A DNA stretch of 64,000 nucleotides, taken from NCBI GenBank assembly GCA_963719325.1, contig CAVRBW010000017.1, forward strand, positions 1-64,000. The letters are read 5' to 3'. Source of the DNA: DATBLE01 sp963719325. Lineage in GTDB: Bacteria; Actinomycetota; Thermoleophilia; Gaiellales; Gaiellaceae. Positions 26,630-34,884 of the stretch are shown in pieces. Each line of letters starts with the position of its first letter. Within the stretch, counting starts at the first letter, position 1. The translations under genes and the position numbers were made by a program. The notes under the pieces were generated by a model. It was given only the letters and a program-made list of their open reading frames with translations, was not told the origin of the DNA and did not search any database.

Positions 26630-27585
26630 GCGGTCGGGCGTACCGGCTCTCGAAGATCGCGGCCGAGCTGTCCGTCCCGGTCGCCGTCCTCGCAGCCTGG
26701 CAGCTGTGGACCGAGGCGGCGGACTCGACCAAGTTTCCGAAGCCGTCGACGATCGCCGTCGAGTTCCGCCGGCTGTGGCTGTTCGCGGACTTCGGCACGC
26801 ACGTCCTGCCCAGTCTGGAGCGGATCGGACTGGGCTTCGCGATCGCCGTCGTCGTAGGCGTCGCACTCGGAGTCCCGTTCGGGCTCTCGGGCGTCGCCCG
26901 ACGTGCGGCGATGCCCCACGTCGAGTACTGGCGGGCGATCCCGCCGCCGGCGCTGCTGCCGATCTCGATCGTCCTGCTGCACTCGATCGGCAACCTCCAG
27001 AAGATCTCCTTCATCGCCTTCTTCTGCCTGTTCCCCGTGCTCCTGAACACGATCGACGGCGTGCGTGGAATCGAGCCCACGCTGATCGAGACCGCTCGCT
27101 CCTACGGCGTGCCGCCCTTGGAGCGCATCCGCCGCATCGTGCTCCCGGCCGCGCTGCCGCAGATCTTCGCCGGCATGCGCAACAGCCTGGCGCTGGCCGT
27201 GATCATGATGGTCCTCAGCGAGTACTTCTCGAGCACGAACGGGATCGGCTACGTGCTGCTGACCTCGAAGAACACGTTCCAGTTCCTGCCGATGTGGGCG
27301 GCGATCCTCCTGATCGGGTTGCTCGGCTACGTCCTCAACCTCCTCTTCCTCCTGGTCGAGCGCCGGGTGCTCGCCTGGCACCGCGGCTGGCGGGCCGCCA
27401 ACTCCTTCTACTTCGCCATCCGGCGACGCCGCTCCGACGGAAAAGCTGCTGTCTCTGCTCCTCGGCGGCTCCGTCGACCTACGCCTTGCTTCGTCCTCGT
27501 CGCGTCCATATCGCTAGGCCCTGCGCCCTTGCATCGCATGGTGCTAGCGACCCAGAAGCTCGACGGGATCACTGAAGGGGCCTGA
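26626..27585 (+). CDS. ABC transporter permease, NitT/TauT type (second)
   Basis: 319 aa. It overlaps the first permease by 4 nt (ATGA). The conserved loop ETARSYGVPPLERIRRIVLPAALPQIFAGM is at about residues 155-184, with several hydrophobic segments around it. The last 50 or so residues after RRVLAWHRGWR are Arg/Pro-rich, not membrane-like, and unusual for the family. It overlaps the ATPase start by 1 nt (TGATG). Confidence 0.87.
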   Translation: MSGRAYRLSKIAAELSVPVAVLAAWQLWTEAADSTKFPKPSTIAVEFRRLWLFADFGTHVLPSLERIGLGFAIAVVVGVALGVPFGLSGVARRAAMPHVEYWRAIPPPALLPISIVLLHSIGNLQKISFIAFFCLFPVLLNTIDGVRGIEPTLIETARSYGVPPLERIRRIVLPAALPQIFAGMRNSLALAVIMMVLSEYFSSTNGIGYVLLTSKNTFQFLPMWAAILLIGLLGYVLNLLFLLVERRVLAWHRGWRAANSFYFAIRRRRSDGKAAVSAPRRLRRPTPCFVLVASISLGPAPLHRMVLATQKLDGITEGA

Positions 27586-28403
27586 TGCTCGAGATCAGGG
27601 CGCTCGGGAAGACGTACGGCAGCGGGGCGGGGGAGACGCACGCTGTCGGCGACGTCTCGTTCACGATCGAGGCGGGCGAGTTCGTCTGCGTCGTCGGCCC
27701 GTCGGGCTGCGGGAAGACGACGCTGCTCAAGTGCGTGGGCGGTCTCCTGCGGCCGACGCGCGGCGACGTGCTGCTTCGCGGTCGCGCCGTCACCGATCCT
27801 CCCGAGGAGATGGCGCTCGTCTTCCAGGAGTACAGCCGGTCGCTGATGCCCTGGGCCTCGGTGCGGGACAACGTGCTGCTCCCGTTGCGGCACAAGGATC
27901 TGACGAGGCGCGAGCGCTCTGCGCTCGTCGAGGAGGCCCTCGGCGCAGTCGGCCTCGTCCGGTTCATGGACCGCTACCCCTGGCAGCTCTCGGGCGGGAT
28001 GCAGCAGCGAGTCGCGATCGCGCGCGCGCTCGCCTACCAGCCGTCGATCCTGCTCATGGACGAGCCCTTCGCGTCGGTCGACGCGCAGACGCGGGGAGAC
28101 CTCGAGGATCTGGTCCTCCGCGTCCGGGACGAGTTCGAGATCACGATCCTGTTCGTCACCCACGACATCGACGAATCGGTGTACCTCTCGGACCGCATCG
28201 TCGTCCTGACGCACTCGCCGACCGAGGTCAAGGAGGTGATCGCGGTCGATCTGCCTCGCCCGCGCGATCAGATCGAGACGAAGGAGCTGGCCGAGTTCGC
28301 GCACCTTCGCGCCCACGTGTACCGGCTGATCAAGCGCGAGCAGGGCACGGAAGCTGCGAGCGCACAGGACGTCGCTGTTCCGCTAAGTGGAACAGACGTC
28401 TAG
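27585..28403 (+). CDS. ABC transporter ATP-binding protein, NitT/TauT type
   Basis: 272 aa. Walker A GPSGCGKTTLLK, Q-loop VFQEYSRSLMPW, signature LSGGMQQRVAIARAL and Walker B ILLMDEPFA are all intact, as is the switch HD in VTHDIDE. It energises the two permeases upstream. The C-terminal end contains a 17-bp DNA dyad (see 28377) that may regulate the binding-protein gene. Confidence 0.93.
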   Translation: MLEIRALGKTYGSGAGETHAVGDVSFTIEAGEFVCVVGPSGCGKTTLLKCVGGLLRPTRGDVLLRGRAVTDPPEEMALVFQEYSRSLMPWASVRDNVLLPLRHKDLTRRERSALVEEALGAVGLVRFMDRYPWQLSGGMQQRVAIARALAYQPSILLMDEPFASVDAQTRGDLEDLVLRVRDEFEITILFVTHDIDESVYLSDRIVVLTHSPTEVKEVIAVDLPRPRDQIETKELAEFAHLRAHVYRLIKREQGTEAASAQDVAVPLSGTDV

Positions 28404-28429
28404 TAATTGGGCGACTGAGGTTCCATAAT
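28377..28429 (+). promoter_or_regulatory. Dyad and -10 box upstream of the binding-protein gene
   Basis: The 17-bp dyad GTTCC-N7-GGAAC (28377-28393) overlaps the end of the ATPase gene. CATAAT at 28424-28429 is a good -10 box, with no clear -35. The dyad has the same arm spacing (GTTC-N9-GAAC) as the site at the IclR promoter, so this gene may have its own IclR-controlled promoter. Confidence 0.45.
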
Positions 28430-28504
28430 CGGGCGCCGGGAGTGGGTTTTTGCCGAGACGGTCGACCTTGCGACGCGACCTGTAGAGGTCGAGGAGGGAA
28501 GCAG

Positions 28505-29758
28505 ATGAGAGTCACCAGGATTCGCCGGCACTGGCTCGCTGCCGCGGTCGTCGCGGCCGCCGCGCTGTCGCTGGCGCTGGTCGGGCCGGCGGCGAGCTCG
28601 TCGGCAAAGCGGGAGCGACTGGCGGCAGACACGATCACCCTGGACACGCTGCCGATCGCGAACGGATTCCCGCTCGATCTCGGGATCAAGAAGGGCTTCT
28701 TCCAGGCTCAGAACATCGAGATCAAGAAGGTGACGCTGCAGAGCGGGAACGACATCGTGCTCGCGCTCGCGAACCACTCAGGGGACATCGGCTACGTCGG
28801 CTGGGTGCCCGCGATGATCGCCCGGACGCAGGGGATCCCCGTCACGACGGTGGCGGCGAGCGACGTCGAGGGGACGAACGAGGCCGACAACTGGCAGAAC
28901 ATCATGGTCAAGGGCTCGAGCTCGATCCGGACGCCCGCTGACCTTGCGGGTAAGACGATCGCCGTAAACGCGCTCAAGGGCGTCGGCGAGGTGATGATCA
29001 AGGCCGCCCTGAAGAAGGTCGGGGTCGACCCCGACTCGGTCAAGCTGCTGGCGCTTCCGTTCCCCGCGATGCGGACGGCGCTCAACAACGGCCAGGTCGA
29101 CGCGATCTGGGCTCCGGAGCCGTTCGTCACCCAGGCTCTCAGTCTGGACGGCGACAGGATCGTGATGGCGCCGGGTCCTGTGCTGGGGAGGTACTTCCCG
29201 ATCGGCACCTACGTCGCGCTCCAGGACTGGACGCAGAAGAATCCCGATCTGGCCAAGCGCTTCAACGCCGCGATGAACCAGTCGCTCGCCTACGCGCAGT
29301 CTCATCCAGACGAGATCCGCGCCCTGCTTCCGGCGGCAATCCGGAACATCCGGCTACCGATCTGGAGCCCGCTCATCGACCGTAGTCAGCTGCTCACGCT
29401 CGCGAAGTACGCGCAGCAGTACGGCGTGATCACGACCTTGCCGAACCTCGCCCTGCTCGTCCCGGCTTCGATTGCCAGCGGGCTGACGCTCCAGGGGTCG
29501 GTCGGTCCCGGGTTCACCATCTCGCTGAAGCTCGAGGGGAAGCCCGTCAAGACGCTCAAGGCGGGCAAGTACACGTTCGTCGTCGGCGACCGGTCGAAGA
29601 TCCACAACTTCCACCTGACGGGCCCGGGCGTCAACAAGACCACGAGCGTGGGCAAGACCGGCCGAAGCACGTGGACGCTGACCCTGAAGAAGGGCACGTA
29701 CCGGTTCCGGTGCGACCCGCACAGGAACCAGATGAAAGGCTCGTTCACCGTCACCTGA
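28505..29758 (+). CDS. ABC substrate-binding protein fused to a C-terminal cupredoxin domain
   Basis: 417 aa, ATG after GAGGAGGGA. Residues 1-31 are a Sec-type signal. Residues about 42-325 match NMT1/SsuA-like periplasmic binding proteins (LDTLPIANGFPLDLGIKKGFF, DAIWAPEPFV). Residues about 330-417 are a separate beta-rich domain with a type-1 copper ligand pattern: H367 in KIHNFH, then C403-x2-H406-x3-M410 in FRCDPHRNQM. The cupredoxin half resembles small secreted blue-copper-like proteins. No stop or frameshift lies at the junction, so the fusion looks real. Copper could tether, sense redox state or bind a ligand; none of this is known. It belongs to the importer encoded just upstream. Confidence 0.85.
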   Translation: MRVTRIRRHWLAAAVVAAAALSLALVGPAASSSAKRERLAADTITLDTLPIANGFPLDLGIKKGFFQAQNIEIKKVTLQSGNDIVLALANHSGDIGYVGWVPAMIARTQGIPVTTVAASDVEGTNEADNWQNIMVKGSSSIRTPADLAGKTIAVNALKGVGEVMIKAALKKVGVDPDSVKLLALPFPAMRTALNNGQVDAIWAPEPFVTQALSLDGDRIVMAPGPVLGRYFPIGTYVALQDWTQKNPDLAKRFNAAMNQSLAYAQSHPDEIRALLPAAIRNIRLPIWSPLIDRSQLLTLAKYAQQYGVITTLPNLALLVPASIASGLTLQGSVGPGFTISLKLEGKPVKTLKAGKYTFVVGDRSKIHNFHLTGPGVNKTTSVGKTGRSTWTLTLKKGTYRFRCDPHRNQMKGSFTVT

Positions 29759-29796
29759 GTCATGCTAGGGCAGCGGCGAGGGTGCACGTCCGAGCC

Positions 29797-30954
29797 CTAG
29801 CTCCAGATCTCGTCCGCCACTTCGACGACCAGGCGCAGCTTCGCGACCTGCTCGTCGTAGGTGAGGGCGTTGCCCTCGACGGTCGAGGAGAAGCCGCACT
29901 GCGGTGAGAGGCAGAGCTGCTCGATCGGTGCGAAGCGCGAGGCCTCCTCGAGCCGCCGCTTGAGCTCGTCCTTCGCCTCCAGCTCGCCGCGCTTCGTGGT
30001 GACGAGGCCGAGCACGACGCGCTTCTCGCCCTTCGGGAGCAGGCGGAGCGGCTCGAAGCCGCCGGAGCGCTCGTCGTCCCACTCCATGAAGTAGCCGTCG
30101 ACGTCGAGCTCGTTGAAGAGCGCCTCGGCGACGAAGTCGTAGCCACCTTCGGCGACCCACGACGATCGGAAGTTCCCGCGACACATGTGCGTGGTGATGC
30201 GCATGCCCTCTGGCCGGTCGGCGAGCGCCTCGTTGATGTGCCGGATGTACTCGACGTGCTGGCGGTCGGGATCCCCACCGATCGAGGCGACGTAGCGGCG
30301 CTGCTCGGGATCGTTCAGGTAGGCGAGGCTGGTGTCGTCGAACTGGAGGTACGTGCAGCCTGCGTCGCCGAGCCTGCGCACCTGCTCGCGGTATGCGGCC
30401 ACGACGTCGGCCCAGAACTGCCCGATCTCCGGGTAGACGCTCTCGTCGATCGCCGCCCGGCCGCCGCGGTAGTGGATCATGCTCGGCGAGGGGATCGTCA
30501 GCTTCGGCGTCGCGGTCGAGACCGTCTGCTGCAGGAACTCGAAGGCGTCGCCGAAGATCGTCCTGGAGAGGCCGACGGTGCCGTTCACATGGAGCGCGGC
30601 GGCCATGAACTCGAGGTCGCCCTCCTTGTTGTGGAACTGAACCTTCACCTTGTCGTCGGCGGTGCCGATGCCGTCGAGCTGGTAGATGAAGTCCATGTGC
30701 CATGACGTCCGGCGGAACTCGCCGTCGGTCGCCGATCTCAGCCCGACGTCCTCCTGCATTCGGACGGCGGCTCGGATTGCCTCGTCCTCGACCCCGCGCA
30801 GCTCGTCCGCGTCGATCTGGCCCTGCGCGAAGTCGTCGCGCGCCTTCAGCAGCTCGGGCGGCCGGAGCAGGCTGCCGACGTGATCGGCTCGAAACGGGGC
30901 TGCTTCACGGGCGACCGACCCGGGCGACGATTCGGCCTCGTCTCGCGTCTGCAT
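29797..30954 (-). CDS. MetE-like (UROD/MetE superfamily) zinc methyltransferase homologue
   Basis: 385 aa, the short single-domain form of cobalamin-independent methionine synthase (COG0620-like). It has the N-terminal RADHVGSLLRPPEL and zinc-ligand candidates H256 and C258 in THMCRGN and C353 in SPQCGFSS. The full MetE has two such barrels and is twice as long. Single-barrel members act as methyltransferases or as epoxide:thiol transferases. It starts a few nt after the damaged IclR gene on the same strand, so it may be regulated with aromatic catabolism. A role in moving a methyl group from methoxy-aromatics is possible but unsupported. Confidence 0.75.
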   Translation of the reverse strand: MQTRDEAESSPGSVAREAAPFRADHVGSLLRPPELLKARDDFAQGQIDADELRGVEDEAIRAAVRMQEDVGLRSATDGEFRRTSWHMDFIYQLDGIGTADDKVKVQFHNKEGDLEFMAAALHVNGTVGLSRTIFGDAFEFLQQTVSTATPKLTIPSPSMIHYRGGRAAIDESVYPEIGQFWADVVAAYREQVRRLGDAGCTYLQFDDTSLAYLNDPEQRRYVASIGGDPDRQHVEYIRHINEALADRPEGMRITTHMCRGNFRSSWVAEGGYDFVAEALFNELDVDGYFMEWDDERSGGFEPLRLLPKGEKRVVLGLVTTKRGELEAKDELKRRLEEASRFAPIEQLCLSPQCGFSSTVEGNALTYDEQVAKLRLVVEVADEIWS

Positions 30955-30959
30955 CGGAG

Positions 30960-31800
30960 TCAGGCTACGCGGCGCGCCGCCGGCCCGTCAACCGGGGCCC
31001 GGTAGCCGAGGCGGGCAGAGATCTCGTCTGCAGTCCGCTTGAGGGCTGGGCCAAGGCGTCCGACCAGATCGTCCATCGAGGCCATCGTCCGGTGCGCTGC
31101 GAGGTTGATCGCCGCGACCACCTCTCCGGACGTCCCGCGCACCGGCACGGCGATCGAGCGGAGGCCGTAGGCGAGCTCCTCGTTGTTCACGCCGACGCCC
31201 GTCGTCTGCACCCGCTCGAGGTCGTCCAGCAGCGCCTTCTTGCCGGCGAGGGTGTTCGGGCCGCGCCGGCTGAACTTGATCCGCCCCAACACTGGCGTCG
31301 AGATCCTCCTCGGAGAGGAACGCCAGCAGGACCTTGCCCATCGACGTGCAGTAGGCCGGAAGCCGCGAGCCGACGTGAAGGTTGAGGTCGATGTCCCGCT
31401 GGCCGTGCCTCGACGTGCGGCAACGCTCGACGTAGACGATGTCGGCGCCGTCCAGAACCGCCATGTTCACGGTGTGCGCGAGCTCGTCGCTCAGCTGCTG
31501 GAGGTGGGGCGACGCGAGCGCGCGCAGCTCCATCGAGTTGATCACGGAGAACCCGAGGTCGAGGACGCGGAGGCCCAGGCGGTACTTCCGGCTCGCAGCG
31601 TCCTGCTGGAGATAGCCCAGCGCGGCCAGCGTGGCGACGTAGCGGTGAGTGGTCGAACGGCTCAGGTCGAGCTCGCGTGAGAGGTCGCTGACGCCGAGCA
31701 GCGGTCGCTCGGGGCGAAACGAGGCGAGGATCGCGAGCCCGCGCTCCAGGGACTGCGAGTAGGTCGCCTCGGAGGCGACGGTCGAGTCCACGGTGTGCAT
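30960..31800 (-). pseudogene. IclR-family regulator, one frameshift
   Basis: The N-terminal 170 residues (MHTVDSTVASEATYSQSLERG, winged HTH with SRSTTHRYVATL, then PAYCTSMGKVLLAFLSEED) are in one frame. The C-terminal 105 (RIKFSRRGPNTLAG through NNEELAYGLRSIAVPV) continue in another, with one extra base near 31290 in the codons after LSEEDLDA. It is otherwise full length and close to the intact IclR protein at 22.1 kb. A single indel in so well kept a gene could be a sequencing error. It is transcribed with the MetE-like gene. Confidence 0.82.
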
Positions 31801-32024
31801 GTGCAGATCCTAGAGCGCTTCCGTTCCGACGGGCAAAGCACGGTTCCACCGTGTCGTCGCTCGCCCGATGCCGGCGATTCGCACGGCGCCTCTGGACGCG
31901 GGCGATGCTGTTGGCGACTCGCTGAGCGGGCGGACCGGGCTTTGCCCGGCGGGAGCCCACGGATGAATGTCGGTGCGTCGCGGGGAAGGAGGGGCGGGGG
32001 AACCCTGGGTTCCCCCACGGTCTA
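31801..32024. repeat. Intergenic repeat, form C copy 1 (vdh-iclR gap)
   Basis: The hairpin at 31996-32016 (GGGGGAACCC / GGGTTCCCCC) lies 8 nt after the stop of the aldehyde dehydrogenase, followed on the transcribed strand by GCCCCTCCTTCCCC. Within the gap is a second hairpin built on CGGGCTTTGCCCG-like arms (about 31934-31949), which also occurs in copies C2 and C3. Confidence 0.78.
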
Positions 32025-33509
32025 CTAGAAGGGGAACGGCGCGGGGTCGTCGCGCGACGTCCGCCACTGCCACGTGGTAAAGGCCTCGAGGTTGGCCGGG
32101 CCGCCGCAGTGGGACGCGTTCCCCGAGATGCCGAACCCGCCGAAGGGCGCAGGATCCTCCTCGTTCACGGTCTGGTCGTTGACGTGCACCATCCCGGCGC
32201 GGAGCCTCGCTGCAACGCGGTCGGCGTGCCCGCGCTCGCCCTGCACGGCTGCCGCAAGCCCGTAGCCGGTCGCGTTCGCGAGCTCGACCGCCTCGTCGTC
32301 GTCGCGGAACGCAGTCACGGGCGCAACCGGCCCGAACGTCTCCTCGGAGAACGCCGGCATCGACGGTGTCACGTCGCGCAGAACGGTCGGCGGGAAGAAG
32401 AGGCCGTCCGCGCGGCCGCCGGTGACGACCGTGGCGCCGGCGGCGACGCTCTCGTCGACGATCCGCTGGATGCGATCGACCTGCCGCTGGTTGATGATCG
32501 GCCCGAGCGCGACCTGCTCGGTGTCGGGATTCCCTACCGGCAGGCGCTGTGCTCGCTCGGCGAGCGCGCGCAGGTAGTCCTCGACGACGTCCTCGTGGAC
32601 GAGGTGGCGACTCGTCGCCATGCAGATCTGCCCGGAGTGGAGAAACGAGCCGAACGCGCCCGCCGAAGAGGCCGCGTCGACGTCGGCGTCCGCCAGCACG
32701 ACGAGCGGCGAGTTGCCACCCAGCTCGAGCATCACCCGCTTCAGCGTGCGACCGGCGGTCTCCCCGACCGCGCGTCCGGCGGCGGTCGAGCCGGTGAAGG
32801 CGACCATCGCCACGTCTTCGTTCGCAGCCAGCGCCTGGCCGACCTCGGCTCCGCCCGCCATCACGTGCAAGACGCCGTCGGGCAGGCCGGCCTCCTCGAA
32901 GGCCCGCGCGAACAGCACGCCGCCGCAGATCGGCGTCTCCGGGGCGGACTTGAGGACGACCGCGTTGCCGAGCGCAAGCGCCGGGGCAACCGACCGCATC
33001 GAGAGGATGACGGGGAAGTTCCACGGCGTGATCACCGCGACGACGCCGACCGGGACGCGCCTGGCGACGCTCTCCCGGCCCGGGAACGCGCTCGGCAGCG
33101 TCTCGTCCAGCGGCCGCCCGAGCAGCGCTGCGGCGGCGCGCAGATGGGCGATCGACTGGCGCACCTCGATCTCGGCTTTGGGCTGCGTCGAGCCCGATTC
33201 GCGGATGATCCAGCGCTCGAGCTCGGGTTGGTGGCGCGCGAGCGTGTCGGCGGCGCGCTCGATCACCCCGGCGCGCTCCGCAGCGGGTGTCTCGGCCCAG
33301 CCTTCCTGTGCCCGGGCTGCGCCGGCGCAGGCGCGCGCGACCGCAACCGGGTCGCCGACACCGGCGAGCCCGATCACGGCGCCGGTCGCGGGCTCGACCA
33401 CGTCGACGGTCGACGGCGCCTCGATCCAGCCTCCGGAGAAGATGCGTCCGCTCGTGGCGTGCTCGCCGAGCAGTGAGCCGGTCGTGCGATCCTCGATCGT
33501 CGTGGTCAC
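32025..33509 (-). CDS. vdh: Vanillin/benzaldehyde dehydrogenase
   Basis: 494 aa aldehyde dehydrogenase with ITPWNFPVIL, LELGGNSPLVVLADAD and HSGQICMATSRHL (catalytic Cys). The N-terminal third and the C-terminal FGISGNASHCGGPANLEAFT resemble vanillin/benzaldehyde dehydrogenases, and it lies beside a MarR gene and a feruloyl-CoA hydratase/lyase gene that releases vanillin. It would convert vanillin to vanillate. No vanillate O-demethylase is seen in the window. Start is GTG 33509, about 4 nt from the predicted transcription start. Confidence 0.82.
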   Translation of the reverse strand: MTTTIEDRTTGSLLGEHATSGRIFSGGWIEAPSTVDVVEPATGAVIGLAGVGDPVAVARACAGAARAQEGWAETPAAERAGVIERAADTLARHQPELERWIIRESGSTQPKAEIEVRQSIAHLRAAAALLGRPLDETLPSAFPGRESVARRVPVGVVAVITPWNFPVILSMRSVAPALALGNAVVLKSAPETPICGGVLFARAFEEAGLPDGVLHVMAGGAEVGQALAANEDVAMVAFTGSTAAGRAVGETAGRTLKRVMLELGGNSPLVVLADADVDAASSAGAFGSFLHSGQICMATSRHLVHEDVVEDYLRALAERAQRLPVGNPDTEQVALGPIINQRQVDRIQRIVDESVAAGATVVTGGRADGLFFPPTVLRDVTPSMPAFSEETFGPVAPVTAFRDDDEAVELANATGYGLAAAVQGERGHADRVAARLRAGMVHVNDQTVNEEDPAPFGGFGISGNASHCGGPANLEAFTTWQWRTSRDDPAPFPF

Positions 33510-33519
33510 CGCACGGTCG

Positions 33520-33577
33520 ATCGTAGAAAGCCGAAGTTCATGGTGTCAAGCTGCCTGATATTACGACTCGTATCAGG
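33520..33577 (-). promoter_or_regulatory. vdh promoter with a MarR-type operator
   Basis: -35 TTGACA (33544-33549), 18-nt spacer, -10 TACGAT (33520-33525), giving a nearly leaderless transcript. A 7-bp dyad CCTGATA-N10-TATCAGG (33554-33577) begins 4 nt upstream of the -35. It lies between the marR stop and vdh and is the best candidate operator for that MarR protein; its place upstream of -35 would also suit activation. Confidence 0.6.
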
Positions 33578-33601
33578 TAGCCTGAGATCATGCAGCAGCC
33601 C

Positions 33602-34030
33602 TCAGAGGCCGCCGCCGAGCGCGCGAACGCACTCGATCAGCATCGGGGCGAGCTTGCCGCGCTCCCTGGTTGCCAAAGAGCCGAGCATCTGGCGCTCGAT
33701 GTCGTCGACGGCCCGGTCGCACGTTTCGAGCACCTTCCGTCCCGGGCCGGTCAGCTCGACTCGGAGCATCCGGCCGTGACCCGGATCGGGCTTGCGGCGA
33801 ATCAGGCCCCGGTCTTCGAGGCCGGCGAGGATCTGGCTCATCGACTGGGGGGTGATCAGGGCACGGCGCGCGAGGCGCGCGTTGGAGAGCACTCCCGGCG
33901 AGCGCAGAATCGAAAGCGTCGTGTACTGCGGCGTGGTCAGGCCCTGAGGCCGAAGACGCTCGTCGAGGTGCCGGCGCAAGACGCGGTCGAGCCGGCCGAC
34001 GACGTAGCTCAGCCGCGGCTCGTGATCCAC
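33602..34030 (-). CDS. MarR-family transcriptional regulator
   Basis: 142 aa, the usual size. The winged HTH covers about residues 28-105 (LTTPQYTTLSILRSPGVLSNARLARR then ITPQSMSQILAGLEDRGLIRRKPDPGHGR). It lies upstream of vdh on the same strand and is divergent from the ech gene, with only 26 nt between starts. MarR proteins such as FerR and CouR sense hydroxycinnamoyl-CoA thioesters and control ferulate genes, and that is the natural reading here. Confidence 0.88.
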   Translation of the reverse strand: MDHEPRLSYVVGRLDRVLRRHLDERLRPQGLTTPQYTTLSILRSPGVLSNARLARRALITPQSMSQILAGLEDRGLIRRKPDPGHGRMLRVELTGPGRKVLETCDRAVDDIERQMLGSLATRERGKLAPMLIECVRALGGGL

Positions 34031-34056
34031 AGGAGCGATGCTAAAGGAGAGAGACC

Positions 34057-34884
34057 ATGACGTTCGGTTCGTGGGAGACGGTGCGGGTCGAGCTCGACGA
34101 CGGGATCGCCTGGGTCGAGCTGGCGAGGCCCGACAAGCGCAACGCGATGAGCCCGACCCTGAATGCTGAGATGGCCGAGGTCCTGCAGGCGCTCGACGCC
34201 GAGGACGGCTGCGGCGTGCTCGTGCTCACCGGGGCGGGCGAGTCGTTCTCCGCCGGGATGGATCTGAAGGAGTACTTCCGGGAGGTCGACGGAGCGCCGG
34301 AGCACGTGCAGCGGAGGGTGCGACGGGATGCGAACTACTGGCAGTGGCGGCTGCTGCGCACCTTCCCGAAGGCGACGATCGCGATGGTGAACGGCTGGTG
34401 CTTCGGGGGCGCGTTCACGCCGCTCGTGGCGTGCGACCTGGCGATCGCGGCAGACGAGGCGACCTTCGGCCTCTCGGAGATCAACTGGGGGATCCCGCCC
34501 GGGAGCGTCGTCAGCCGCGCCTTGGCCGAGACCGTCGGGTCGCGCGCGGCGCTTCTCTACATCATGACCGGGCGCACCTTCGACGGCCGCCGCGCTGCCG
34601 AGCTCGGGCTCGTCAATGCGAGCGTGCCGCTCGGCGAGCTCCGCGGCGAGGTCGAGACGCTTGCGCGCGAGCTGCTCGAGAAGAACCCCGTCGTGCTGCG
34701 GGCGGCCAAGCTCGGCTTCAAGCACTGCCAGGACATGAGCTGGGATACGGCGGAGGACTACCTGTACGCGAAGCTCGAGCAATCGCAGTTCCTCGACAAG
34801 GAACGCGGCCGCGAGCAGGGCCTGTCCCAGTTCCTCGACCAGAAGGAGATCAAGCCGGGGCTGCAGACCTACCGCCGGGGTTGA
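34057..34884 (+). CDS. ech: Feruloyl-CoA hydratase/lyase (p-hydroxycinnamoyl-CoA hydratase/lyase)
   Basis: 275 aa crotonase-fold protein. Across its length it matches the HCHL/Ech group: GESFSAGMDLKEYFREVD, TIAMVNGWCFGGAF (oxyanion hole), E141 in FGLSEINWGIPPG, and EDYLYAKL near Y235/Y237, positions known to matter in HCHL. It hydrates feruloyl-CoA and splits it into vanillin and acetyl-CoA. An AAAGGAGAG site precedes the ATG. Its stop overlaps the next gene by 1 nt (TGATG). Confidence 0.92.
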   Translation: MTFGSWETVRVELDDGIAWVELARPDKRNAMSPTLNAEMAEVLQALDAEDGCGVLVLTGAGESFSAGMDLKEYFREVDGAPEHVQRRVRRDANYWQWRLLRTFPKATIAMVNGWCFGGAFTPLVACDLAIAADEATFGLSEINWGIPPGSVVSRALAETVGSRAALLYIMTGRTFDGRRAAELGLVNASVPLGELRGEVETLARELLEKNPVVLRAAKLGFKHCQDMSWDTAEDYLYAKLEQSQFLDKERGREQGLSQFLDQKEIKPGLQTYRRG

